A DNA stretch of 64,000 bases from CAMDPA01 sp965223035. GTDB taxonomy: Bacteria; Pseudomonadota; Alphaproteobacteria; Rhizobiales; Hyphomicrobiaceae. The stretch lies in contig OZ244980.1 in the NCBI GenBank assembly GCA_965223035.1, forward strand, positions 434,001 through 498,000, in the 5' to 3' direction. The translations under genes and the position numbers were made by a program. Each line of letters begins with the position of its first letter. Position 1 is the first letter of the stretch. Under the pieces are notes generated by a model. The model was not told the origin of the DNA. It saw nothing but the letters and a program-made list of their open reading frames with translations, and made no database searches. Shown in pieces: positions 53,371 through 60,814 of this stretch.

Positions 53371-54105
53371 TCAGCCGCCATCATCCAAGCTGTCGCTCAG
53401 CGCCTCGATGTCAAAGACCTGTAGACTATTACCGTTACGCGCGATCAGTCCTTCGCGTGTCATACGGCCGAGTTCCCGCGTCACGGCTTCGCGCGTGGCA
53501 CCGATCCGGCTTGCAAGTTCGGCGTGGGTTGGAAACGGCTTGATCGTGGCGCTGGCGGCGTCCGGGGCAACATCGCGCGCCCGTCGGAGCACATCAGCGC
53601 GCACGCGCATGGGCACGGTCAACACTGTGGTATCGATCACCCGCGCGGTCAGGTCTCGGACCAGCGCCGCAAGGCGCGTGAGAACGTCCGCGGCAAATGC
53701 CGTGTTGGTCTCGATCAAACGCCAGAATTGTTCCCGTGTCATCGCCGCAATTAGGCTGTCTTCGAGTGCGAGGACGCCGGCTGAGCGGCCGCGTCCGTCA
53801 ATCGCTGAAAGCTCGCCGAAGGTGCCGCCGGCACTCACCTCCCGGAACGCGACCTCACGGCCGCCAGGGGAATAGATCGTGACGCGGATTCGGCCCTTGG
53901 CGACAAGGTAAACGTCCGTGCTATCGGTTTCTGCCGAAAACAGCTCGAGCCCGCGCGGGACATTGCGCCACGTGCATCGGCCCGCAAGCTGCGCACGCTC
54001 ATCAGCGGAAAGCCCGGCCAAAACGCCAATCGTGTCGAGCGAACGTGCACCGTGCATGCAGTTTGCGAGCGCTGGGCGTCCGCCCTCCTGAAGTCTCCAC
54101 GCCAT
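53371..54105 (-). CDS. Crp/Fnr family transcriptional regulator
   Basis: The 244-residue protein has an N-terminal cyclic-nucleotide-binding-type beta-roll (about residues 25-140), including GGTFGELSAIDGRGRSAGVLAL, the cAMP-pocket-like FGELS, and a dimer helix. A C-terminal winged helix (about 165-235) has FPTHAELASRIGATREAVTRELGRM. There is no N-terminal Cys cluster, so it is not an FNR oxygen sensor. Since a cyclase gene lies 1.3 kb away, binding of cAMP is plausible, though not shown. The start could instead be the internal ATG at 54057. Confidence 0.87.
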   Translation of the reverse strand: MAWRLQEGGRPALANCMHGARSLDTIGVLAGLSADERAQLAGRCTWRNVPRGLELFSAETDSTDVYLVAKGRIRVTIYSPGGREVAFREVSAGGTFGELSAIDGRGRSAGVLALEDSLIAAMTREQFWRLIETNTAFAADVLTRLAALVRDLTARVIDTTVLTVPMRVRADVLRRARDVAPDAASATIKPFPTHAELASRIGATREAVTRELGRMTREGLIARNGNSLQVFDIEALSDSLDDGG

Positions 54106-54289
54106 TGTTTTTGAATTTTATACTGTCGGCAAGTCGATTTTATCCAAGCGATGACATTGGACCGTTCAGCGTGATGCCATGCGGCCGGATCGCTGACACT
54201 GACCAGGCCGGCAGCGATCGGGATTCGGTGCGAAATCGATATCAATGTGAGGACGACCGCCGCGGGTCGGTCCCGCAGTCGCTAGGGTC

Positions 54290-54407
54290 ATGTCCACCCT
54301 GGGGGAAGGTGGCCTGCCGGTCCGCTTGCCCGGCCGGCCACCCCATGTCGCGATGATGCGGTTGGCCGGGTGGGAGCGGGATGGTTCCAGCACCCTCTGA
54401 CACGCCT
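54290..54407 (+). repeat. Family 2 element (copy F2-11)
   Basis: GGTCATGTCCACC opens it, then CCGGCCGGCCACCCC, GGTTGGCCGGGTGGGAGCGGGATGGTTCCAGC and the end CTCTGACACGCCTTAG. The final TTAG is shared with or adjacent to the family 1 copy that follows. It gives the clearest view of the family 2 right end. Confidence 0.7.
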
Positions 54408-54492
54408 TAGAGCAACCTGCCTTTAATCGGAATCGGAACGATCCCGATTAAAGGCAGAAAGTTGCTCACCACTTTAAGGCGCGATGATCTAG
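54408..54492 (-). repeat. Family 1 element, form with complete second palindrome only (copy R13)
   Basis: TAGAGCAACCTGCC opens, the entire second palindrome follows (ending GCAGAAAGTTGCTC), then the linker ACCACTTTAAGG and the outer end GCGCGATGATCTAG. It is the counterpart of R2. The closing CTAG supplies the TAG stop codon of the FadB-like gene on the minus strand. Confidence 0.87.
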
Positions 54493-56561
54493 TCATCCGA
54501 CAGGCGGCCGGATCGGGTAGCCTCGGTCAGCCATTCACAAGGGGGATCGCCCAAGCCTTGTTCTGCTATCGCCGTCAAGCTTTCGACGATGGCGCTCAGT
54601 CCACGGGCTTCGGCGTAATGCATCAGACCGCCGCGCCAACGTGGGAAGCCGTAGCCATGGACCTCGACAAGGTCGATGTCAGCAGTGCGCTTGGCGATAG
54701 ATTCGCTGCGAATTTTCGCCGCTTCGTTGACCATCGGCAGGATGATGCGATCGACGCGTTCCTGATCGGTCAGGTTCGGCAATTGCGGATAGCCTGCTGA
54801 TTCTTCGGCGATGACCGAAGCAACCGTCTGTGAGGGGATCGGCGACCGGCTGGCCTCGGTGTAGTCATACCAACCGCCGCTGGTTTTTTGTCCCAGTCGG
54901 TTGATGGCGCAAAGCCGCTCGGCAACAGGCGCAAACGGCGTTTCGCCCCGCGCGCGCGCGGCCTTGCGCTGGAACGCGGCGATGTCGAGCCCGCCGAGGT
55001 CCTGCGCCTGAAACGGTCCCATCGCCATGCCAAAACCTTGCATCGCGCGGTCGACGTCGGCCGGCGTCGAACCCGACAACAACAGCCGCTCAGCCTGTGA
55101 CCGGGTGGTCTTCAAAATGCGATTGCCAATAAACCCGTCACAGATGCCGGCCAGAACTGGGATCTTGCCGAGCACCTTGGCCAGCGCGAAACCCGTGGCC
55201 AGCACCTCGGGTGACGTGGTCTCAGTCGGCACCACCTCAAGCAGCTTCATGACATTGGCCGGGCTAAAGAAGTGCAGCCCCAAAACGCGCTCGGGATGGG
55301 CGGTTGCGGCGGCGATCTGGCGCGGATCGAGATAGGAGGTGTTGGTCGCTAAAACGGCGTCCGGCCGAGTTGCCATTTCGAGCTGCGCGAACACGGCGCG
55401 CTTGGTCGTGAGGTCTTCAAACACCGCTTCGACAGCAAGGTCGATGTCTGCCAGACGATCGTAGTCGGTGGTGAAGGTGGTGCCGGCGACGCGGGCAGCT
55501 CGCGCTTCGGCGCTCAGTCGTCCGCGCTTGACCGCTGCATCATAAATCCGCTCGAGATTGGCCTTCGCGCGCGCAAGCGCTTCGTCGTCGCGCTCAACCA
55601 GCACCACAGGCAGCTTGGCGTCATGCATTGCCGCGGCGATGCCGGCCCCCATCGTGCCGCCGCCGATCACGGCGACGGTGTTGACAGGCCGCGGTGTCAA
55701 GCCCTTGACCTCAGGCGGTCTGCCGGCAGCGCGTTCCGCGAAGAAGATGTGGCGCAGGGCCCGAGCTTGGTCCGAGGTGCGTGCATGCAAAAACGTCTCG
55801 CGCTCAAACGCAAAAGCGGCAGCAGTGTCGGCGGCGGTGTCGGCTTCGACCGATCTGCGCAAACAGTCGAGCGCAAGCCGGGGCGCATTTTCGCCGCGCG
55901 CCGTCTTGGCAATCCGTTGCGCATAGGTATCCCAGTCCGCGGCATCCGGGCGAGACATCGGTCGGCGCGTGCTTAGGGCTTGTGGTCTCGGCTGGTTCGC
56001 GATCTCAGCGGCGACCGCTAGGGCCGCTTCCAGCAAGGGGCTTTCGGCGACCTGGTCGATCAGCCCAAGTTGCAAGGCTCGCTTGGCCGGGATCGGTTCA
56101 CCGGACAGCACCAACTCGATGACCGCCTCGGTCTTGATCAATCGGGGCAGGCGTACACTCGCGCCGGCGCCGGGGACCACGCCCAGTTTGACCTCCGGCA
56201 GGCCGAGCACCGAGGACGGACTGGCGATCCGATACTGGCATCCGAGCGTGACTTCGAGGCCGCCGCCGAGGGCAGCGCCATGGATGGCGGCCACCCAGGG
56301 TTTTGCCGCAGCTTCGATGCGTGCGATAACGTCCGGAAGATGTGGCTCTTGCGGTGACGCGTTGAATTCAGAGACATCGGCGCCGGCGATGAATGTGCGT
56401 CCTTCGGCGATCAACACCACCGCGCGCGTGGCCGGCTCCGCGTCGAGCGTCGTGGCTGCATCTAACAATCCTTGCCGCATCGCCTGACTCAATGCGTTGA
56501 CGGGTGGGTTGTTGAGCCTGACGACGGCGATATCGCCCACGTGCTCGATCGACACGACCAT
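54489..56561 (-). CDS. FadB/FadJ-type enoyl-CoA hydratase/3-hydroxyacyl-CoA dehydrogenase
   Basis: The 690-residue bifunctional beta-oxidation enzyme has an N-terminal crotonase domain (about residues 1-200: AGADVSEF oxyanion loop, HGAALGGGLEV). An NAD-binding domain follows (VAVIGGGTMGAGIA near residue 295), then the dehydrogenase with GLHFFSPANVMKLLEVV and NGFIGNR-like DGFIGNRIL. It processes enoyl-CoA to 3-oxoacyl-CoA, which also serves the lower phenylacetate pathway. The ATG at 56561 gives the normal N-terminus; the frame opens 45 codons earlier with Arg-rich non-homologous sequence. Its TAG stop lies inside the CTAG end of repeat R13, so the last residues abut or belong to the element. 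Confidence 0.9.
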   Translation of the reverse strand: MVVSIEHVGDIAVVRLNNPPVNALSQAMRQGLLDAATTLDAEPATRAVVLIAEGRTFIAGADVSEFNASPQEPHLPDVIARIEAAAKPWVAAIHGAALGGGLEVTLGCQYRIASPSSVLGLPEVKLGVVPGAGASVRLPRLIKTEAVIELVLSGEPIPAKRALQLGLIDQVAESPLLEAALAVAAEIANQPRPQALSTRRPMSRPDAADWDTYAQRIAKTARGENAPRLALDCLRRSVEADTAADTAAAFAFERETFLHARTSDQARALRHIFFAERAAGRPPEVKGLTPRPVNTVAVIGGGTMGAGIAAAMHDAKLPVVLVERDDEALARAKANLERIYDAAVKRGRLSAEARAARVAGTTFTTDYDRLADIDLAVEAVFEDLTTKRAVFAQLEMATRPDAVLATNTSYLDPRQIAAATAHPERVLGLHFFSPANVMKLLEVVPTETTSPEVLATGFALAKVLGKIPVLAGICDGFIGNRILKTTRSQAERLLLSGSTPADVDRAMQGFGMAMGPFQAQDLGGLDIAAFQRKAARARGETPFAPVAERLCAINRLGQKTSGGWYDYTEASRSPIPSQTVASVIAEESAGYPQLPNLTDQERVDRIILPMVNEAAKIRSESIAKRTADIDLVEVHGYGFPRWRGGLMHYAEARGLSAIVESLTAIAEQGLGDPPCEWLTEATRSGRLSDD

Positions 56562-57123
56562 GACTAAAGCCCCAGGTTTGCGGCGCGAACGCCCGCGTCG
56601 GCGGTTGATCTCTCGGTCGGGCCCGACAGAATGTTGTGCCCGGTCTCCATCACCGAGCCGGTATCGGCACGGTTGCGAGCGCCGAAGCTTGGGCACTCCA
56701 GTGAGCTCGGTGACGATCCTTCGGCGCTTTTGCGTCGCGGCCCGGTATGATCCGTTGATAGGCGTAGGTCATCATCGATTTGCAGCGTCCTCCATCGGCG
56801 CGTTGCGGGTCGGCGGGTGGCGACCTCCGTGATCGGCTGGTCGATCGCCTTGGTCTTGACCGCAATTCTGCCGGCAGCCGATCCATTCAGCAACAGGATC
56901 GTCGGCGACAGCGTCAACGCGCTTGCGACTTGAAGGCGCTTCAGCACGCCGTGGGTCAGCGAGGTCGCAGCAAGGTCGCTTCGAGGGGGCGTCACCTCGA
57001 AGTGGCCGGTTGTGGCGCGGCCCGCCCCGGAGCGACGCTTATCGAGCGCAATCGGTTGATTCTGGGACAATCTACTGACCTTTGTCGAGCCTCAGTTGAT
57101 GACCAGCCGACCGCGGATCCATG
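56562..57123. other. Intergenic stretch upstream of the FadB-like gene
   Basis: A 168-codon minus-strand frame is open here, but its product is low-complexity, Ser/Arg/Thr-rich and matches nothing I know. It may be a decayed gene. No repeats of the two families until 57124. Confidence 0.35.
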
Positions 57124-57276
57124 CTAGAGCAACCTGCCTTTAATCGGAATCGGAACGATCCCGATTAAAGGCAGAAAGTTGCTCACCACTTTAAGAGCGA
57201 TCATCTTTGCGCCTTAAATCGGAACCGGCGCAATTGGAATCGGCTTTGCGGTTCCGATTTAAGGCGCGATGATTTA
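57124..57276 (-). repeat. Family 1 element, full length, reverse orientation (copy R14)
   Basis: CTAGAGCAACCTGCC to GGCGCGATGATTTAA, with both palindromes present. The distal CTAG has changed to TTAA. It ends about 100 bases before the paaG start, adjacent to the candidate paa operator. Confidence 0.87.
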
Positions 57277-57308
57277 AGCTCACGACGCCGATCGCCGATT
57301 TATAATTG

Positions 57309-57322
57309 ACCGACCGGACGGT
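57309..57322. promoter_or_regulatory. Candidate PaaR operator upstream of paaG
   Basis: ACCGACCGGACGGT is a near-perfect palindrome of ACCG..CGGT arms in an otherwise AT-richer patch (TTATAATTG just before, TTTATG just after). TetR-family PaaR repressors of phenylacetate genes bind ACCGNCCGGNCGGT-like dyads. It lies about 57 bases upstream of paaG, in promoter range. A tetR-family gene lies at the end of the same cluster. Confidence 0.55.
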
Positions 57323-57378
57323 TTATGCAACGTTTTCAACCGGGTCAGGCGCACTGCGCCAGCGCAGGGAGGTAAAGC

Positions 57379-58173
57379 ATGGCTGCGACGGACACGGTGC
57401 TTGTGGCGTTGGATGGGGGCGTCCTGAAACTGACGCTCAATCGTCCGGACAAGCTCAACGCCTTCAATGCTGACATGAGTGTCGCTTTCTTGGCTGGCTT
57501 GCAGCGGGCTCGACAGGATGATGCGGTACGATCGGTGCTGTTGACGGGGGCGGGTCGGGCCTTTTGCGCCGGGCAGGATCTCGGCGACCGTGACCCACGC
57601 GCGATGCAGGGCGTGCCGGACCTGGGTCACACCCTGGAGACCTATTACAATCCGACCATTCGCCTGATCCGCGCGATCGAGAAACCGATCGTTTGCGCCG
57701 TCAACGGGGTAGCCGCAGGTGCAGGCGCCAATATCGCGCTGGCTTGCGATATGGTGCTGGCGGCGCGATCGGCGCGCTTCATCCAGGCGTTCGCCAAGAT
57801 CGGGCTGGTTCCCGACTCGGGCGGAACCTGGACGTTGGCCCACCTGATCGGGGAGGCACGGGCCAAAGGCTTGGCGCTGACGGGCGAGCCGATCGATGCG
57901 GAAACCGCCGCAAATTGGGGGTTGATCTGGCGCGCGATCGATGATGCTGAATTGACGGCGCAAGCGGAGCGATTGGCGCAGACGTTCGCGGCCGGTGCGA
58001 CCCGGGGCCTCGGCTTGACGAAACGGGCGATACAGGCAGCCGCGACGCAGTCGCTCGACGCCCAGCTCGACATGGAGCGGGATCTGCAGCGCGAAGCCGG
58101 GCGAAGCTCGGATTATGCGGAAGGTGTTGCCGCATTTTTAGACAAGCGCAAACCAGAGTTCACCGGACGATGA
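57379..58173 (+). CDS. paaG: 2-(1,2-epoxy-1,2-dihydrophenyl)acetyl-CoA isomerase
   Basis: The 264-residue crotonase-family enzyme fits PaaG: LKLTLNRPDKLNAFN at the start, FCAGQDLGDRD oxyanion-loop segment, NGVAAGAGANIALACD and the PDSGGTW segment. PaaG converts the ring-epoxide CoA to oxepin-CoA and shifts double bonds later. Generic enoyl-CoA hydratases are close, but the position ahead of paaI and paaK supports this call. The ATG follows AGGGAGGTAAAGC. The stop overlaps the paaI start in ATGA. Confidence 0.88.
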   Translation: MAATDTVLVALDGGVLKLTLNRPDKLNAFNADMSVAFLAGLQRARQDDAVRSVLLTGAGRAFCAGQDLGDRDPRAMQGVPDLGHTLETYYNPTIRLIRAIEKPIVCAVNGVAAGAGANIALACDMVLAARSARFIQAFAKIGLVPDSGGTWTLAHLIGEARAKGLALTGEPIDAETAANWGLIWRAIDDAELTAQAERLAQTFAAGATRGLGLTKRAIQAAATQSLDAQLDMERDLQREAGRSSDYAEGVAAFLDKRKPEFTGR

Positions 58174-58637
58174 CGAGCGACTTGGATCCGCCTGGGGGTC
58201 AGCATGGCGATCCGCAACGGCTTGCGGAGGCCTGTGCGCAGGCGATGTGGCGCGATGACAACGCGTCTCAGCGGCTCGGCATGTCGATCGATTTGATCGC
58301 CCCCGGCACCGCTACGCTGAGCCTTGATGTCGCTGATGACATGACGAATGGCCACGGCACCTGCCATGGTGGCTACATCTTTGCATTGGCGGATTCAGCA
58401 TTTGCCTTCGCCTGCAACAGCTACAATCAGCGCGCCGTTGCTCAGCATTGCTCGATTACTTATCTGCACCCTGCATATTTGGGCGATCGATTGACGGCTC
58501 GCGCCGTGGAAGTTTCGCGCCAAGGTCGAGACGGACTTTACGACGTGCAAATAACCAATCAAAAAGGCGAGCAAATCGCCGCATTTCGCGGGCACTCGCG
58601 CACGGTGAGAGGCACCCATTTGAGCGAGCCCGCCTGA
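58170..58637 (+). CDS. paaI: Phenylacetate pathway hot-dog thioesterase
   Basis: The 155-residue hot-dog protein has NGHGTCHGGYIFALADSAFAFACNSY, where the Asp of LADSAF is catalytic in the family, and ITYLHPAYLGDRLTARA. PaaI hydrolyses stalled phenylacetyl-CoA derivatives and so frees CoA. It starts inside the paaG stop codon and is followed 29 bases later by paaK. Confidence 0.9.
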   Translation: MTSDLDPPGGQHGDPQRLAEACAQAMWRDDNASQRLGMSIDLIAPGTATLSLDVADDMTNGHGTCHGGYIFALADSAFAFACNSYNQRAVAQHCSITYLHPAYLGDRLTARAVEVSRQGRDGLYDVQITNQKGEQIAAFRGHSRTVRGTHLSEPA

Positions 58638-58666
58638 CACTGAACAGAGCGAACAAGGAGGAAAAT

Positions 58667-59977
58667 ATGGAAGATTTGACTCCTCGACCAGGCGATCTTG
58701 AAGCGATCGAAATCGCCTCGCGCGACGAAATTGCCGCGCTGCAAGTGCAGCGGCTGAAGTGGACGCTGCGTCACGCTTACGAGAATTCACCGTTCTATCG
58801 GAAGCGCTTCGATGAGCATTCGATTCATCCTGACGATTTCAATACGTTGCAGGATTTGAGGAAGTTTCCCTTTACCGTGAAGCAGGACCTGCGCGACACC
58901 TACCCATTTGGCATGTTCGCCGTGCCGCAAAGTGACCTGCGCAGGATCCACGCGTCGTCGGGTACCACGGGCAAGCCGACGGTGGTCGGCTATACTCAAA
59001 ACGACCTCGACGTGTGGGCACACGTGGCGGCCCGGTCAATCCGCGCAGCCGGCGGGCGGCCCGGCGATATCCTCCACAATGCCTACGGTTATGGTCTATT
59101 CACCGGCGGGCTTGGCGCCCATACCGGCGGCGAGCACTTGGGCTGCACGGTCGTTCCCGTCTCGGGAGGAATGACGGAGCGCCAAGTGACGCTGATCACG
59201 GATTTTAAGCCGCGGATCATCATGGTCACGCCATCCTATATGCTGTCGATCCTCGACGAGTTCCGGCGCCAGGGCTTCGATCCACGCCAATGCTCGCTGG
59301 CAGTTGGCATCTTCGGTGCCGAGCCATGGACCAACGCGATGCGTCAGGAAATTGAGCAGGCATTCGATATGCACGCGGTTGACATTTATGGTTTGTCCGA
59401 AGTCATGGGACCCGGCGTCGCCCAGGAATGCGTGGACTCCAAGGACGGATTGCATGTGTGGGAAGACCATTTCTATCCGGAGATTATTGACCCAAATACC
59501 GGACAGGTAGTCCCCGATGGCGAATCGGGCGAGCTTGTCTTCACGTCGTTGACCAAAGAAGCGCTGCCGATCGTCCGCTACCGGACCCGTGACCTCACGC
59601 GTTTGCTGCCTGGTTCCGTGCGGTCCATGCGCCGCATTGAAAAGATCACGGGTCGGTCGGACGACATGATCATCCTCCGCGGCGTCAACGTGTTTCCAAC
59701 CCAGATCGAAGAGCAAATTTTCAAGTGTGCTGGCCTCGCGCCCCATTTCCAGATCGAGTTGACACGCGATGGCCGCATGGACGTGATGACCGTCAATGTC
59801 GAGGCCACGTCTGCGGCAAGCGACCCTGCGACGCGATCGGCCTCAGCCAGCGAGCTGTCGCATCACATCAAAAGCGTGGTCGGCGTCACCACCAAAGTCG
59901 AAGTGCGCGAGCCGGGAGCCGTTGAGCGCTCATTGGGCAAAGCCCGCCGCGTTGTGGACAATCGACCGAAACAGTGA
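58667..59977 (+). CDS. paaK: Phenylacetate-CoA ligase
   Basis: The 436-residue AMP-forming ligase activates phenylacetate to phenylacetyl-CoA. It has the N-terminal YENSPFYRKRFDE, phosphate-binding ASSGTTGKPTVVGYT near residue 100, AYGYGLFTGGLG, IYGLSEVMGPGVAQEC and the C-terminal GRSDDMIILRGVNVFPTQIE. All are hallmarks of PaaK. AAGGAGGAAAAT gives an excellent ribosome site for the ATG at 58667, which excludes the long upstream extension. It is the main activating enzyme of the paa set, with an intact nucleotide loop unlike the paralogue at 40711. Confidence 0.95.
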   Translation: MEDLTPRPGDLEAIEIASRDEIAALQVQRLKWTLRHAYENSPFYRKRFDEHSIHPDDFNTLQDLRKFPFTVKQDLRDTYPFGMFAVPQSDLRRIHASSGTTGKPTVVGYTQNDLDVWAHVAARSIRAAGGRPGDILHNAYGYGLFTGGLGAHTGGEHLGCTVVPVSGGMTERQVTLITDFKPRIIMVTPSYMLSILDEFRRQGFDPRQCSLAVGIFGAEPWTNAMRQEIEQAFDMHAVDIYGLSEVMGPGVAQECVDSKDGLHVWEDHFYPEIIDPNTGQVVPDGESGELVFTSLTKEALPIVRYRTRDLTRLLPGSVRSMRRIEKITGRSDDMIILRGVNVFPTQIEEQIFKCAGLAPHFQIELTRDGRMDVMTVNVEATSAASDPATRSASASELSHHIKSVVGVTTKVEVREPGAVERSLGKARRVVDNRPKQ

Positions 59978-60084
59978 CAAACAGCCGCCTGGTTGCTGAG
60001 CAGAGAGTCGTCTTATTGCGGCGGCGTCCCGCGTCGCGCGCAGAGCTTCCGGCGCGGTCGGCGGATTGGTGAGGGGAATGATGG

Positions 60085-60756
60085 ATGGCGCGGACGCGGG
60101 CGACAGATTACCAAGATAAGCAACGCAACATTTTGGACACGGCGGCAGCCGTTTTCGCCCAGTTCGGCATGGAAAAGGCCTCGATGGCGGAGATCGCCCG
60201 TCAAGGCAACTTCTCCAAGGCGCTGCTCTACCACTACTACACCAGCAAAGACGCGCTGATCTTCGATATCATCCGCACCCATCTGGACGACTTGGATGCC
60301 GCGCTACAGGCGGCCGACCGCCCGGATCTGTCCGCGCCGGAGCGGCTGCGGCTGCTGATTCGACAGGTCGTTGAGAGCTACGAGGATTCCGACGACAAGC
60401 ACAAGGTGCAGCTGAACTGCATGGGCACGTTGTCGGCCGAGCAGTCGGAGCAGCTGCGGGTGATTGAGCGGCGAATCGTGAAGCGTTTTTCCGCCGTACT
60501 GGGGCTGATCAATCCAGACCTCGATAATGGACAGCCGTTACTGATGCCGGTGACGATGTCTTTGTTCGGCATATTGAATTGGATTTATATGTGGTTCCGC
60601 GCGGATGGCCGGCTCAGTCGGATGGACTACGCCGATCTCGTGACGACGATGATGCTGGACGGCGTGAAGGCAGTCCGGCAAGCGAGCGGCGAACCGCCGG
60701 CCTTCGACGAAGGGCTCGATCGCAAGCGCCGCGCTCGCGTCCGAGCGGTCAAATAG
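60085..60756 (+). CDS. paaR: TetR family regulator, probable PaaR
   Basis: The 223-residue protein has an N-terminal TetR helix-turn-helix (about residues 10-60: ILDTAAAVFAQFGMEKASMAEIARQGNFSKALLYHYYTSKDALI) and a helical ligand domain. PaaR repressors sense phenylacetyl-CoA and control paa operons. Its position directly after paaK and a palindromic site before paaG support this. GAGGGGAATG precedes the ATG at 60085, although other ATGs lie nearby in other frames. It converges with the minus-strand paa genes across a perfect hairpin at 60780. Confidence 0.82.
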   Translation: MARTRATDYQDKQRNILDTAAAVFAQFGMEKASMAEIARQGNFSKALLYHYYTSKDALIFDIIRTHLDDLDAALQAADRPDLSAPERLRLLIRQVVESYEDSDDKHKVQLNCMGTLSAEQSEQLRVIERRIVKRFSAVLGLINPDLDNGQPLLMPVTMSLFGILNWIYMWFRADGRLSRMDYADLVTTMMLDGVKAVRQASGEPPAFDEGLDRKRRARVRAVK

Positions 60757-60779
60757 CACCGCTCATCGTGCGGCGATAA

Positions 60780-60808
60780 GATCATGTCCGCCTGAGGCGG
60801 ACATGATC
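60780..60808. terminator. Perfect hairpin between convergent paaR and PaaA-like genes (family 2 end, F2-12)
   Basis: GATCATGTCCGCCT, a single G, then AGGCGGACATGATC form 14-base perfect arms. The hairpin lies between two converging genes and is likely a bidirectional terminator, though without a clear T-tract. The same sequence is the outer palindrome of family 2 elements. Confidence 0.6.
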
Positions 60809-60814
60809 GAGGAC

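Noticed and set aside
56564..57070. 168-codon minus-strand frame before the FadB-like gene
   Set aside because: I tested it as a thiolase or acyl-CoA dehydrogenase remnant but found none of their motifs, so I recorded only an unassigned stretch.
1945..57276. CRISPR array
   Set aside because: The repeats are long, palindromic, scattered over 55 kb in both orientations and without regular spacers or cas genes, so they are dispersed elements and not a CRISPR.
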